A DNA stretch of 51,080 nt from Lachnospiraceae bacterium (GTDB lineage: Bacteria; Bacillota; Clostridia; Lachnospirales; Lachnospiraceae): assembly GCA_022788065.1 (NCBI GenBank), contig JALEWG010000173.1:1-51080 (forward strand). The letters run 5' to 3'. Positions 9,172 to 17,795 of this stretch are shown here, in pieces. The notes beneath the pieces were generated by a model, which was not told the DNA's origin, did not search any database, and saw nothing but the letters and a program-made list of their open reading frames with translations. The translations under genes were made by a program, and so were the position numbers. Every line of letters begins with the position of its first letter. The first letter of the stretch is position 1.

Positions 9172-9864
9172 GTGGGATTGCGCAGACAGGTTCTTTTGCT
9201 TGCCGGAATCGGATTGATGGATCTGTTTCTCGGAATCGTCCTGGCCGGATTTCTGTATTTCGGCTGCGAGGAGGCGCAGGCGGCGGACGCTGGACAGGGG
9301 TACGTGGAGCCGAAGACGGTGGCCCTCACCTTTGATGACGGACCGAACGGGAAATATACGGAGAAACTTCTGGACGGATTGAAAAAACGCGAAGTCAAGG
9401 CATCTTTTTTTCTTGTGGGACAGTGTATTGAGGGAAATGAAGCGATCGTCCGACGCATGGCGGAGGAGGGGCATCTGATCGGAGTCCACTGCATGGAGCA
9501 CACGGATCTCACGAAGGAGTCTGAGGAGGCTGCAGTCAGCCAGCTGGAGGAAACCAGGGAGATGATCCGGTCCATTACAGGGAAAAAACCGGAATATGTC
9601 CGGCCTCCCTACGGCAGCTGGAATGAGTCGTTAGGCGAAAAGACTGACATGGAGCCGGTGTTCTGGAGTGTGGATTCTATCGACTGGAAACTGAAGAACA
9701 CTTCAGGAATCGTACGGAAGGTAATCCATGACACGAAGAACGGGGATATTATCCTGATGCACGATGAGTTTTCCACGTCGGTGGAAGCGGCGTTCCAGAT
9801 TATTGACAACATGACGGCAAACGGTTATACTTTTGTTACGGTCGACGAACTTACGATCGATTAG
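9172..9864 (+). CDS. Membrane-anchored polysaccharide deacetylase (NodB domain)
   Basis: About 230 residues: a hydrophobic segment near the N terminus (residues ~7-30, signal peptide or anchor) and a NodB homology domain. Motifs in order are TFDDG (Asp55, Asp56), HCMEH (His106, His110), RPPYGSW, a W-S-VDSIDW segment and ILMHD. It is expected to deacetylate N-acetylated wall or capsule glycans outside the cell. Start choice is uncertain: GTG 9172 follows CGGAGG by 5 bases, TTG 9178 by 11, and GTG 9157 is the longest frame but precedes the RBS. Confidence 0.8.
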   Translation: MGLRRQVLLLAGIGLMDLFLGIVLAGFLYFGCEEAQAADAGQGYVEPKTVALTFDDGPNGKYTEKLLDGLKKREVKASFFLVGQCIEGNEAIVRRMAEEGHLIGVHCMEHTDLTKESEEAAVSQLEETREMIRSITGKKPEYVRPPYGSWNESLGEKTDMEPVFWSVDSIDWKLKNTSGIVRKVIHDTKNGDIILMHDEFSTSVEAAFQIIDNMTANGYTFVTVDELTID

Positions 9865-9919
9865 AGATCTCACGGTCGATCCGAGTGCTTTTGACCGGTT
9901 GGAGGGTCTGGAGTGAACA

Positions 9920-11251
9920 ATGGATTTATTTGATTACATGCGAAGCAATACCATGGAGAAGGAATCTCCGCTGGCCTCCCGGATGCGTCCGGTGACACTG
10001 GACGAGGTGGTCGGCCAGAAACATATTATCGGAAAAGACAAGCTGCTTTACCGGGCAATCAGGGCGGATAAGCTCGGTTCTGTTATTTTCTACGGTCCGC
10101 CCGGAACGGGAAAAACCACGCTTGCAAAGGTGATTGCCAATACAACCAGCGCCAGATTTGAACAGATCAATGCGACTGTGGCCGGAAAAAAGGATATGGA
10201 GGATATCGTAAAGGGCGCGAAGGACGCGCTCGGGATGTACGGGAAGAAGACGATCCTGTTCATTGATGAGATCCACCGGTTCAACAAGAGCCAGCAGGAC
10301 TACCTGCTCCCGTTTGTGGAGGACGGTACGATCACACTGATTGGCGCTACAACAGAGAATCCGTATTTTGAAGTCAATAACGCGCTTCTGTCAAGGTCCA
10401 GAATCTTCGAACTGAAACCGTTAGAAAAGCAGGATATCAGGGAACTGATCCTGCGTGCGGTTACCGATGAAAAGAGAGGGATGGGCGCGTACGGGGCTGT
10501 CATCGATGACGATGCGGCGGATTTTCTGGCGGATGTGGCCAACGGAGATGCGAGAGCTGCCCTGAATGCGGTGGAGCTGGGAGTTCTGACTACAGAAAAA
10601 AGCCCTGACGGAAAAATCCATATTACGCTCCCGGTGGCGGCCGAGTGTATCCAGAAACGGATGGTGCGGTATGACCGGGACGGAGATAACCATTACGACA
10701 CCGTGTCCGCGTTTATCAAGAGCATGCGGGGCTCTGATCCCGATGCGGCGCTCTATTACCTGGCCCGTATGCTGTATGCGGGAGAGGATGTGAAATTTAT
10801 CGCCAGAAGGATCATGATCTGCGCCGCGGAAGATGTGGGAACCGCGGATCCGAACGCCCTGACCGTGGCGGTCAGTGCCGCGCAGGCCGTGGAGCGGATC
10901 GGAATTCCGGAGGGACAGATCGTTCTCGCCGAGGCCGTGACGTATGTGGCGACAGCGCCCAAGAGCAACGCCGCGTGTCTGGGAATCTTTAAGGCCATGG
11001 AAGCCGTCCGGTCCCGGAAGACTCCGCCGGTGCCGGTGCATCTGCAGGATAAGCACTATAAGGGAGCAGAGAAACTGGGACACGGACTGGGCTACAAGTA
11101 TGCCCATGACTATCCGAATCATTATGTCAGACAACAGTATCTCCCGGACGGTATGGAGAACGAGCAGTTTTACCTTCCGACCGAGATCGGATATGAGAGA
11201 AAAATCAGAGAGCATATGGACATGCTCAGAAGGGAAGCGGAAGATTTATAA
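9920..11251 (+). CDS. rarA: Replication-associated recombination protein A (AAA+ ATPase)
   Basis: A 443-residue protein of the RarA/MgsA/WRNIP1 family, a clamp-loader-like ATPase acting at stalled replication forks. Visible are Walker [11 protein letters not shown], Walker B ILFIDEIHRFNKSQQD, sensor TTENPYFEVN, arginine-finger region LLSRSRIF, and the C-terminal tetramerisation part containing YKYAHDYPNHYVRQQYLP, typical of the family. Length is normal. The start has TGGAGTG nearby. It is followed by rho with its own upstream signals. Confidence 0.92.
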   Translation: MDLFDYMRSNTMEKESPLASRMRPVTLDEVVGQKHIIGKDKLLYRAIRADKLGSVIFYGPPGTGKTTLAKVIANTTSARFEQINATVAGKKDMEDIVKGAKDALGMYGKKTILFIDEIHRFNKSQQDYLLPFVEDGTITLIGATTENPYFEVNNALLSRSRIFELKPLEKQDIRELILRAVTDEKRGMGAYGAVIDDDAADFLADVANGDARAALNAVELGVLTTEKSPDGKIHITLPVAAECIQKRMVRYDRDGDNHYDTVSAFIKSMRGSDPDAALYYLARMLYAGEDVKFIARRIMICAAEDVGTADPNALTVAVSAAQAVERIGIPEGQIVLAEAVTYVATAPKSNAACLGIFKAMEAVRSRKTPPVPVHLQDKHYKGAEKLGHGLGYKYAHDYPNHYVRQQYLPDGMENEQFYLPTEIGYERKIREHMDMLRREAEDL

Positions 11252-11318
11252 AATTTCGCTTCCCAAAATTCACTTTTCGAGGTATAATAACATATATCTA
11301 TTCTTTTTTCTATCAAGA

Positions 11319-11347
11319 TCTTGAAGTTTTCCCAATGATGATATAAT
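11319..11347 (+). promoter_or_regulatory. Likely promoter region for rho
   Basis: A perfect TATAAT (11342-11347) with TCTTGA 17 bp upstream (or TTGAAG at 15 bp). A second TATAAT lies at 11283-11288 with TTCCCA 17 bp upstream. Either could be used; the start codon is 25 bp past the nearer box. Confidence 0.45.
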
Positions 11348-11372
11348 TCAGATTTAATAAAGGAGTGTATAT

Positions 11373-12866
11373 ATGCGTGAAAAATTAGAAACATTACCGC
11401 TTGCCCAGCTGAGAGAGCTTGCGAAAAGCCAGGGAATCAAAAATGTCAGCGGGATCAGAAAAGCGGAACTGATCGACAGACTCTGCGAGACAGCTGCAGG
11501 GGAAACTGTGCCGGAAGAGAAACCGCAGAATGAACGGATGCAGAATGAGCGTCCGCAGGGAGAGCGGGTACAGAATGAGCGTCCGCAGGGTGAACGGGCA
11601 CAGAATGAGCGTCTGCAGGGTGAACGGGCACAGAATGAACGTCCGCAGGGCGGGAGACCGCAGAATGAGCGGATTCAGAGACCGGGAACGAACCAGACCT
11701 CCTCGGACCCGAAGAGCGAACTGCAGGATCTGGACAGCGGGATTGAAGCCAACGGAATTCTTGAAATCATGCCGGACGGGTTTGGATTCATCCGGTGTGA
11801 GAACTTCCTGCCGGGAGAAAATGACGTCTATGTGGCGCCTTCACAGATCCGACGCTTCAATATGAAAACAGGAGATATCATCCGCGGAAGCCGCAGGGTA
11901 AAGACGGCCACGGAAAAATTTGCCGCGCTTCTCTATGTTACGACTATCAACGGCTATCCGGTCAATATGGCGGAGCGGCGTCCGAATTTCGAGGACCTGA
12001 CCCCGATTTTCCCGGATAAGAGGCTGAATCTGGAAGTGCGCGGAGGCCGGAATACCACGGCCATGAGGGTGATGGATCTTCTGGCCCCGATCGGAAAGGG
12101 ACAGCGAGGCATGATCGTTTCCCCGCCGAAGGCAGGTAAGACGACGCTGTTAAAGCAGGTTGCCAAGGCGGTAACGACCAATTATCCGGACATGCATCTG
12201 ATTATTCTCCTCATCGACGAGCGTCCGGAGGAAGTTACGGACATGAAGGAATCGGTGGTGGGACCGAATGTGGAGGTCATCTATTCGACCTTCGATGAAC
12301 TGCCGGAGCGCCATAAGCGTGTGTCGGAAATGGTGATCGAGCGCGCGAAGCGTCTGGTTGAGCACGGACGCGATGTTATGATCCTTTTAGACAGTATCAC
12401 GCGTCTGGCGAGAGCTTATAACCTGGTGGTTCCGCCCAGCGGACGTACCTTATCAGGCGGTCTCGATCCGGCGGCTCTGCATATGCCGAAGCGCTTTTTC
12501 GGTGCTGCGAGAAATATGAGAGAGGGCGGAAGCCTGACGATCCTCGCAACAGCTCTTGTGGACACGGGAAGCCGCATGGACGATGTGATCTATGAAGAAT
12601 TTAAGGGAACCGGAAACATGGAGCTTGTGCTTGACAGAAAGCTTTCAGAGAAGAGGATATTCCCGGCTATCGATATCCTCAAATCCGGAACGAGAAGAGA
12701 CGATCTGCTTTTAACGAAAGAGGAAGCCGAAGCTGTAGATTCCATGAGAAAGGCGACCAATTCCATGAAAGCGGATGAGGCGGTGGAAAAGATTCTCGAT
12801 CTGTTCTCCAGAACCAGAACCAACCGCGAATTTGTGGAAATGGCAAAGAAAATGAGATTCAATTAA
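11373..12866 (+). CDS. rho: Transcription termination factor Rho
   Basis: A 497-residue hexameric RNA helicase. Order: N-terminal SAP-like Rho_N helices (residues 1-50), a low-complexity hydrophilic insert (about 50-115) rich in Q, N, E, R, P and G, the RNA-binding cold-shock fold ([12 protein letters not shown]), then the ATPase core with P-loop [20 protein letters not shown], the Q-loop region [12 protein letters not shown] and R-loop/bicyclomycin region [11 protein letters not shown]. Inserts in this place are common in Gram-positive Rho, but here it is built from near-identical decapeptides. RBS AGGAG is 7 bases before ATG. Single-gene unit. Confidence 0.95.
   Translation: MREKLETLPLAQLRELAKSQGIKNVSGIRKAELIDRLCETAAGETVPEEKPQNERMQNERPQGERVQNERPQGERAQNERLQGERAQNERPQGGRPQNERIQRPGTNQTSSDPKSELQDLDSGIEANGILEIMPDGFGFIRCENFLPGENDVYVAPSQIRRFNMKTGDIIRGSRRVKTATEKFAALLYVTTINGYPVNMAERRPNFEDLTPIFPDKRLNLEVRGGRNTTAMRVMDLLAPIGKGQRGMIVSPPKAGKTTLLKQVAKAVTTNYPDMHLIILLIDERPEEVTDMKESVVGPNVEVIYSTFDELPERHKRVSEMVIERAKRLVEHGRDVMILLDSITRLARAYNLVVPPSGRTLSGGLDPAALHMPKRFFGAARNMREGGSLTILATALVDTGSRMDDVIYEEFKGTGNMELVLDRKLSEKRIFPAIDILKSGTRRDDLLLTKEEAEAVDSMRKATNSMKADEAVEKILDLFSRTRTNREFVEMAKKMRFN
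11541..11660 (+). repeat. Four 30-bp direct repeats inside rho
   Basis: Units begin at 11541, 11571, 11601 and 11631, with partial copies at about 11526 and 11661. Each unit starts CAGAATGA and contains GCAGGG, encoding [30 protein letters not shown] and [10 protein letters not shown]. The period is a multiple of three, so copy-number change keeps rho in frame. Confidence 0.95.
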
Positions 12867-12921
12867 TGAGAAACGGATAGCCTCCTGATTGTTCGAAAAC
12901 TGTGAATGCAGGAACCATACC

Positions 12922-12950
12922 TTGATTTTACCTGGATTTGGAAATATAAT
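12922..12950 (+). promoter_or_regulatory. Promoter for the first MATE gene
   Basis: TTGATT (12922-12927), 17-bp spacer, perfect TATAAT (12945-12950), 31 bp before the start codon. Confidence 0.7.
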
Positions 12951-12981
12951 AGATACAGATTACAGGAGAGGAAGGTTGGAA

Positions 12982-14364
12982 ATGGAAACACATCAGGAAG
13001 GAATGACGGGGTCAAAATTCTGGGGCGGCGATAAAAAAGGATACATAACTGCTTTTCATATGGCATGGCCGGCGGTTATGGAATCCTTTTTTGTTTCGTT
13101 TGCGGGTATGGTGGACTCGTGGATGGTGAGTGCGCTCGGCGCATCTGCCGTAGCTGCGGTCGGTCTGACCACCCAGCCCAAATTTATCGGGCTCTGTATT
13201 TTCATTGCGGCAAATGTGGCAGTATCTGCGCTGGTTGCAAGACGAAGGGGAGAAGAGGAACGGTACGGGGCAAATCAGGTGCTGATGATCGCTGTGCTTT
13301 TTGCACTGATCGTCGGTACGCTTATCAGCATTGCGTGCGTCACGTTCGCGGATCCGATTATCGCATTCTGCGGCGCCAATGAGGACACGCAGGCGGACGC
13401 TGCACTGTATTTCAGGATCATCATGGGAGGCATGATGTTTAATATTATCTCCATGGCGATCAATGCGGCACAGCGCGGAGCGGGAAACACCAAAATTGCC
13501 ATGCGGACCAATGTGACATCCAATGTGGTCAACATGATCGGAAACTATCTGCTGATTCAGGGACACTTTGGATTTCCGGCGCTCGGAATTACAGGCGCCG
13601 CGCTGGCGACCGTGTTCGGAACGGTTGTGGCATGCGGAATGAGCATCTGGTCTCTGGTCCCGAAGGACAATTTTGTCAGCATTCCTTTCATAATAAAAGA
13701 GCGGGTCAAAATCACGATGGAACCCATGAAAAATATGGTGAAGATCGCCTCCAGCGTATTTGTGGAACAGATTTTCATGAGAATCGGTTTTCTCACTGTG
13801 TCCATGATGACGGCAAGACTGGGAACAGCCGCCTTTGCGGCTCATCAGGTCGGAATGAATGTCATGAGTCTGTCCTTCTCCTTCGGAGACGGCATGCAGG
13901 TTGCCGCTGTGGCGCTCTGCGGAAGAAGTCTTGGGGAAAAACGGCCGGATCTGGCCAAAATGTACGGGACGATCTGTCAGAGAATGGGAAATATCATATC
14001 GATCGTACTTGCGTTCATCTATCTGACCTGCGGGGAGTGGTATTACCACATGTTCTTTCAGGAGCCGGAGATTATCGCCATGGGTGTGGAGATCACGAGA
14101 GTTCTGACGGTGATCGTGCTGCTGCAGGTCGCACAGGTCATCTACATGGGCTGCCTCAGGGGCGCGGGCGATGTAGTCTTTACGACGATTGCCTCCACGC
14201 TCAGTATCACGATCGCGCGTCCGGTTTTCTCGTATCTGTTCTGTTATGCCATGGGAATCGGTCTGATCGGTATCTGGTACGGAGTGCTCTGTGACCAGAT
14301 CGTACGCCTTTCCCTCACAAGCTGGCGGTTTAAGAGTGAGAAGTGGCTGAAGATCAAAATATAA
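12982..14364 (+). CDS. MATE family multidrug/Na+ (H+) antiporter
   Basis: A 460-residue membrane protein with the 12-helix, two-half MATE pattern. The first half begins AWPAVMESFFVSFAGMVDSWMV and the second half shows SSVFVEQIFMRIGFLTVSMM with AAHQVGMN, the repeated MATE signatures. It should export cationic drugs or metabolites in exchange for cations. ATG 12982 follows AGGAAGG by 6 bases; the longer open frame upstream contains the promoter and is not used. It converges on trpZ with only 15 bp between the stops and no visible terminator. Confidence 0.88.
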   Translation: METHQEGMTGSKFWGGDKKGYITAFHMAWPAVMESFFVSFAGMVDSWMVSALGASAVAAVGLTTQPKFIGLCIFIAANVAVSALVARRRGEEERYGANQVLMIAVLFALIVGTLISIACVTFADPIIAFCGANEDTQADAALYFRIIMGGMMFNIISMAINAAQRGAGNTKIAMRTNVTSNVVNMIGNYLLIQGHFGFPALGITGAALATVFGTVVACGMSIWSLVPKDNFVSIPFIIKERVKITMEPMKNMVKIASSVFVEQIFMRIGFLTVSMMTARLGTAAFAAHQVGMNVMSLSFSFGDGMQVAAVALCGRSLGEKRPDLAKMYGTICQRMGNIISIVLAFIYLTCGEWYYHMFFQEPEIIAMGVEITRVLTVIVLLQVAQVIYMGCLRGAGDVVFTTIASTLSITIARPVFSYLFCYAMGIGLIGIWYGVLCDQIVRLSLTSWRFKSEKWLKIKI

Positions 14365-14379
14365 ACAATCGCCGGTTCG

Positions 14380-15153
14380 CTAGTTTCCGCACTCAATACT
14401 GATCTGGTTGAACATGTCGAGGATATCCTCGATCTTCGTGGAAGCTTTCTCTGCGGCTCTCCGATCCATGACCGCTTCGCCCTGGTGCATCATCAGGAGA
14501 CGGTTTCCGTATTCCACAGCAAAGCGGAGGTTGTGTGTGACCATGATCGTCGTGAGATGCTTTTCCCGGACGATCTTGTCGGTCAGCTCCATGATCGTAT
14601 CGGCGGTTTTAGGATCAAGGGCTGCGGTATGTTCATCGAGAATCAGGAACTCGATGGGGGGCATGGTGGACATGAGAAGCGCCATGGCCTGACGCTGTCC
14701 CCCGGAGAGGACGCCGACTTTCACCTGCATTTTATCTTCCAGTCCAAGTCCGAGAGTCTTCAGCTGGTCACGGTAGAAATCAATTCTGGATTTATTGGTT
14801 CCCGGGAGCAGATTGAAGGCTTTTCCTTTGTTGTCGGCGAGTGCCATATTTTCAAGGATCGTCATGTTGGGGCAGGTTCCCATAGCCGGATTCTGGTATA
14901 CGCGGCCGATGCGGCGCTGACGCTTGTATTCCGGCATTCTGGTGATGTTTTCCCCGTTGATCAGGATAGAGCCGGAATCCAGCGGGATACTGCCGCAGAT
15001 CAGATTCAGCAGGGTAGTCTTTCCGGAACCGTTGCTGCCGACGACGGAGACGAACTCTCCTTCGTCGACCTTCAGATTAAAATCCTGAAACAGGCACATT
15101 TCATTGACGGTGCCCGCGTTATAGTATTTGTTGATGTTTTTAAGCTCCAACAT
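14380..15153 (-). CDS. trpZ: ABC transporter ATP-binding protein (tryptophan uptake)
   Basis: A 257-residue ABC ATPase energising the uptake system with the next two genes. Walker A is GSNGSGKTT, the Q-loop region is YQNPAMGTCPNMTILENM, the signature is LSGGQRQAM, Walker B is FLILDEHTAALD, and the switch His is in VTHNLRFA. It overlaps the permease gene by 14 bp. Its substrate, tryptophan, is inferred from the T-box that controls the operon (specifier UGG) and from the known TrpXYZ family. AAAGGGG lies 11 bases before the ATG. Confidence 0.88.
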   Translation of the reverse strand: MLELKNINKYYNAGTVNEMCLFQDFNLKVDEGEFVSVVGSNGSGKTTLLNLICGSIPLDSGSILINGENITRMPEYKRQRRIGRVYQNPAMGTCPNMTILENMALADNKGKAFNLLPGTNKSRIDFYRDQLKTLGLGLEDKMQVKVGVLSGGQRQAMALLMSTMPPIEFLILDEHTAALDPKTADTIMELTDKIVREKHLTTIMVTHNLRFAVEYGNRLLMMHQGEAVMDRRAAEKASTKIEDILDMFNQISIECGN

Positions 15154-16039
15154 GATGGTGTGTCCCCTTTCTCTTCATGGAATCGCTGATCACAAGAATC
15201 AGGAGCAGGATCGCGGCGGTGATCAGCTTCAGGTCGGTTGCCTTGACGATGCGCATGGAAATGACCAGAGCGACGCATGCCTTGTAGAGGATCGCGCCTG
15301 CGATCACAGCTGTTGTGGACCGGACTTTGCCAAATCTCCGGAACAACTGAGTTCCGAGGATCACGCTGGCAAGGCCGAACACCATGGTGCCGGTGCCTAT
15401 GGAAATATCAAAAAAGGCCTGCTTCTGCGCCAGAACTCCGCCTGCCAGAGCGGCAAAGCCGTTGGCGATGGAGAGACCGATGATCTTTACAAGTCCCTTG
15501 TCTTTGGCGAGGGAAGTCACCAGTGTGTCATTGTCGCCGGCCGCGCGGAGCAGATAGCCGGACCGGGTATTCAGATACCAGTCCAAGAGCAGCTTGCAGA
15601 CAAGGACGATGAGAGCCAGGATGATCACGACTATGTACGGGCGGAAGGAGGCCGGGAGGCTGTTTCTGGTCCATTCATTGTCAAAGATGGTGTCCTGGGA
15701 TAAAAACGGCAGATTTGCCTTCATGCCGGCGATCCGCAGATTGACGGAATAAAGGGCAGTCATGACAATGATACCGGAAAACAGGTCACGGACTCTGCAT
15801 TTTACATGGATAAGACCTGTGATGCATCCGGCAGCCACGCCGGCCAGAAAGGAAGCCGGCAGCGCGAGGGCAGGCGAAACTCCTTTTACGATCAGACAGG
15901 CGGTCAGCGCCGCGCCGAGAGGAAAGGTTCCATCAACGGAAAGATCCGGAAAATCCAGGATCTTGTAGGTGATGTAAACGCCCAGAGCCATGATCGCGTA
16001 GATGAGCCCCTCTTCAAAGATACCTAAAATGATTGTCAT
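15140..16039 (-). CDS. trpY: ABC transporter permease (tryptophan uptake)
   Basis: A 299-residue integral membrane permease of the branched-chain-amino-acid/sugar-type inner-membrane family, with about eight to nine hydrophobic segments and the family stretch GLSIANGFAALAGGVLAQKQ. It forms the channel for the TrpX-delivered substrate. GGAGGG is 5 bases before the ATG. A GC-rich hairpin separates it from trpX, which may set different expression of the binding protein and the membrane parts. Confidence 0.88.
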   Translation of the reverse strand: MTIILGIFEEGLIYAIMALGVYITYKILDFPDLSVDGTFPLGAALTACLIVKGVSPALALPASFLAGVAAGCITGLIHVKCRVRDLFSGIIVMTALYSVNLRIAGMKANLPFLSQDTIFDNEWTRNSLPASFRPYIVVIILALIVLVCKLLLDWYLNTRSGYLLRAAGDNDTLVTSLAKDKGLVKIIGLSIANGFAALAGGVLAQKQAFFDISIGTGTMVFGLASVILGTQLFRRFGKVRSTTAVIAGAILYKACVALVISMRIVKATDLKLITAAILLLILVISDSMKRKGTHHHVGA

Positions 16040-16055
16040 GATAACCCTCCAAAAT

Positions 16056-16085
16056 GCGGGACGGCCGGAAAATCCGGCGCCCCGC
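16056..16085 (-). promoter_or_regulatory. Intercistronic hairpin between trpX and trpY
   Basis: GCGGG...CCCGC (16056-16060 with 16081-16085) enclosing GCCGG...CCGGC (16064-16068 with 16074-16078) with an A/T-rich loop. There is no T tract on the minus strand, so it is more likely an mRNA-stabilising or partial attenuating hairpin than a full terminator. Confidence 0.6.
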
Positions 16086-16123
16086 AGTCAATTTGCTATT
16101 CTTTTCTTATTCTGTAAATTCTG

Positions 16124-17206
16124 TTATTCAGTGATTTCTGTGAACAGTTCCTTTGCACCGGATTTCAGATCCTCCGGGAATGCGATTCCGAGATTTTCCG
16201 CAACTGCGGAGTTTCCGTAAAAAGCGGCTTCCTCAATCACTTCAAAATTCAGCTCGCTGGCCTTTGCCTCACCTTTTAATACTTTTGCAGCCATGCGGCC
16301 GGTCTGCTTTCCGAGATCCACATAATCGAGTCCCATTGCGGAGAGGCATCCGATTTTGACCTGCTCGATCTCACTTCCGAATACCGGGATCTTCTTCGCG
16401 TTGGCCTTGGAGAGGATCAGCGGGAGGGAGGAAACAACGGTATTGTCGGTCAGATTGTTTAAGCAGTCTACCTGTTCCAGAATGCTGTCAGCGGCAAGCG
16501 GGATATCCGCGGAAGAGGAAACACCGGACTCCACGATCTCAAAGCCGTATTCCGGAGCTTTTTCCTTGTACTCGGCAAGGGTGGAAGCAGAGTTTACTTC
16601 GCTTGTTGTGTACATGATGCCGATCTTTTTTGCATCCGGGAGGATCTTGCGGATCATTTCCAGCTGCTGCTCCACCGGAAGCTTATCGCTGGTTCCTGTG
16701 ACTTCACCTGCCGGAGTTCCGTCCTCGTTTGCAAGCTCTGCGGCAATGGGATCGGTAACAGCTGTGAAGATGACCGGGATGCTGTATTTTCGTCCCGCAC
16801 TGTAGGCGCTCTGGGCTGACGGTGTGGCGATCGCGCAGATCATGTCAACGCTCTGTCCTGCGAAGTTAGAGGAGATCTGGGCGGCCAGTCCCGGATCGGC
16901 CTGGGCGTTTTCAGAGAGGATCGTCAGGTTCTTTCCTTCCACAAAGCCTTCTTCCGCAAGTCCCTCGATAAAGCCCTCCCGGCAGTTGTCGAGAGAACCG
17001 TGTACGGCAAACTGGTTGATGCCGATGGTGAAATCTCCGTCAGTCGGAGAAGCTTCGGCAGTTTTCGTTTCGGCTGCCGCCGTAGTTGTTTCCGCCGCAG
17101 TCGTGGTTTCGGGAGCCGCAGTCGTCTGGGCGGTCTGGGAAGAGCAGCCTGCCATAAGAACGGCTGCGAGTGCTGTCAGTGCGATGGCTTTCATTGTTTT
17201 CTTCAT
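16124..17206 (-). CDS. trpX: ABC transporter substrate-binding lipoprotein (tryptophan uptake)
   Basis: A 360-residue secreted lipoprotein: hydrophobic signal ending LMAGC (lipid-modified Cys21), a Thr/Ala/Glu-rich tether to about residue 55, then a two-lobed periplasmic-binding fold of the ABC_sub_bind (PF04392) type, with ICAIATPSAQSAY and IPVIFTAVTDPI. It would capture tryptophan at the membrane surface and deliver it to TrpY. ATG 17206 has AGGAGG 8 bases upstream; the TTG at 17212 lies too close to it. It is the first gene after the T-box leader. Confidence 0.9.
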   Translation of the reverse strand: MKKTMKAIALTALAAVLMAGCSSQTAQTTAAPETTTAAETTTAAAETKTAEASPTDGDFTIGINQFAVHGSLDNCREGFIEGLAEEGFVEGKNLTILSENAQADPGLAAQISSNFAGQSVDMICAIATPSAQSAYSAGRKYSIPVIFTAVTDPIAAELANEDGTPAGEVTGTSDKLPVEQQLEMIRKILPDAKKIGIMYTTSEVNSASTLAEYKEKAPEYGFEIVESGVSSSADIPLAADSILEQVDCLNNLTDNTVVSSLPLILSKANAKKIPVFGSEIEQVKIGCLSAMGLDYVDLGKQTGRMAAKVLKGEAKASELNFEVIEEAAFYGNSAVAENLGIAFPEDLKSGAKELFTEITE

Positions 17207-17293
17207 AATCAATTCCTCCTGAATAATAATGATGATAAAAGTTCATGTCGGAGGAAGAGGATTGTATTTGAGACCGCGGAGAATTTCGGAAAT

Positions 17294-17330
17294 AAAAAAG
17301 TCCCAAGCATAATATCCTTATGCTTGAGAC
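17294..17330 (-). terminator. T-box regulated terminator
   Basis: On the minus strand, GTCTCAAGCATAA (17330-17318) pairs with TTATGCTTGGGAC (17312-17300, one wobble), followed by six T (17299-17294). It lies between the T-box sequence and the trpX RBS. Confidence 0.92.
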
Positions 17331-17560
17331 GAATATTGCATCCGCGGTGCCACTCAATTTGATCGATCGATCCTCTTTCCGTATACCAACATATACGCCG
17401 CGCTGTAACGACCGCGGTGGCCGTCAGTCCATACTGGAAATTCGTTCCGGACTGCCCTCGAAAGTCCATTCCATTTCCAACGCCATACCGCAATCCCACC
17501 GCCTGCGGTTCTCTGTGCTGCCGTTCCCGGAAATGTACTCCTCTTTCTCAACGGTTTGCT
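17294..17560 (-). ncRNA. T-box riboswitch, specifier UGG (tRNA-Trp)
   Basis: The T-box sequence GAGTGGCACCGCGG is at 17355-17342. Upstream, Stem I can be read: GAAAG pairs with CTTTC below, and CATTTCC with GGAAATG above, an internal loop. The loop's 5' strand is AGGAGTA and its 3' strand GAATGGA, so the specifier triplet is TGG at 17468-17466 followed by A, as in known T-boxes. The antiterminator bulge TGGC would pair with a GCCA tRNA end, fitting the G discriminator of tRNA-Trp. Uncharged tRNA-Trp should therefore prevent termination and switch on trpXYZ. Confidence 0.95.
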
Positions 17561-17575
17561 TTTTAAGTTATTCGT

Positions 17576-17604
17576 ATCTTAATACAGCGAGTTGGATTTG
17601 TCAA
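17576..17604 (-). promoter_or_regulatory. Promoter for the T-box-trpXYZ transcript
   Basis: Minus strand: perfect TTGACA (17604-17599), 17-bp spacer, TAAGAT (17581-17576). Predicted start near 17569, just upstream of T-box Stem I. Confidence 0.75.
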
Positions 17605-17700
17605 GATATTTTATCCTGATATTTTTTTTAACCGGAAGTTTCAGCCGGAAAGCCGTTTTATAAAAAGAATATAATATTTGTGAAAGTTCTGCGAAGTTTA

Positions 17701-17729
17701 TTGACGTTACATGTGTAACGTGATAGGAT
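17701..17729 (+). promoter_or_regulatory. Promoter with palindromic operator for the second MATE gene
   Basis: TTGACG (17701-17706), 17-bp spacer, TAGGAT (17724-17729). A perfect 8+8 bp inverted repeat, ACGTTACA-TG-TGTAACGT (17704-17721), fills the spacer and touches the -35 box. Its position suggests a dimeric repressor of TetR-like type or a spacer-binding activator; no regulator gene is adjacent. Confidence 0.65.
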
Positions 17730-17795
17730 AATCGGGTGTTGGGTGACAGGTTGTCATCTTTTGAAATATGACTGATGAGAGCAGGTGGAACAAAA

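Noticed and set aside
11541..11660. CRISPR-like short direct repeats
   Set aside because: Repeats are contiguous without spacers, in frame inside rho, and no cas genes are present.
13012..14049. 345-codon minus-strand ORF opposite the first MATE gene
   Set aside because: His/Arg-rich shadow of a membrane protein gene; no RBS or promoter.
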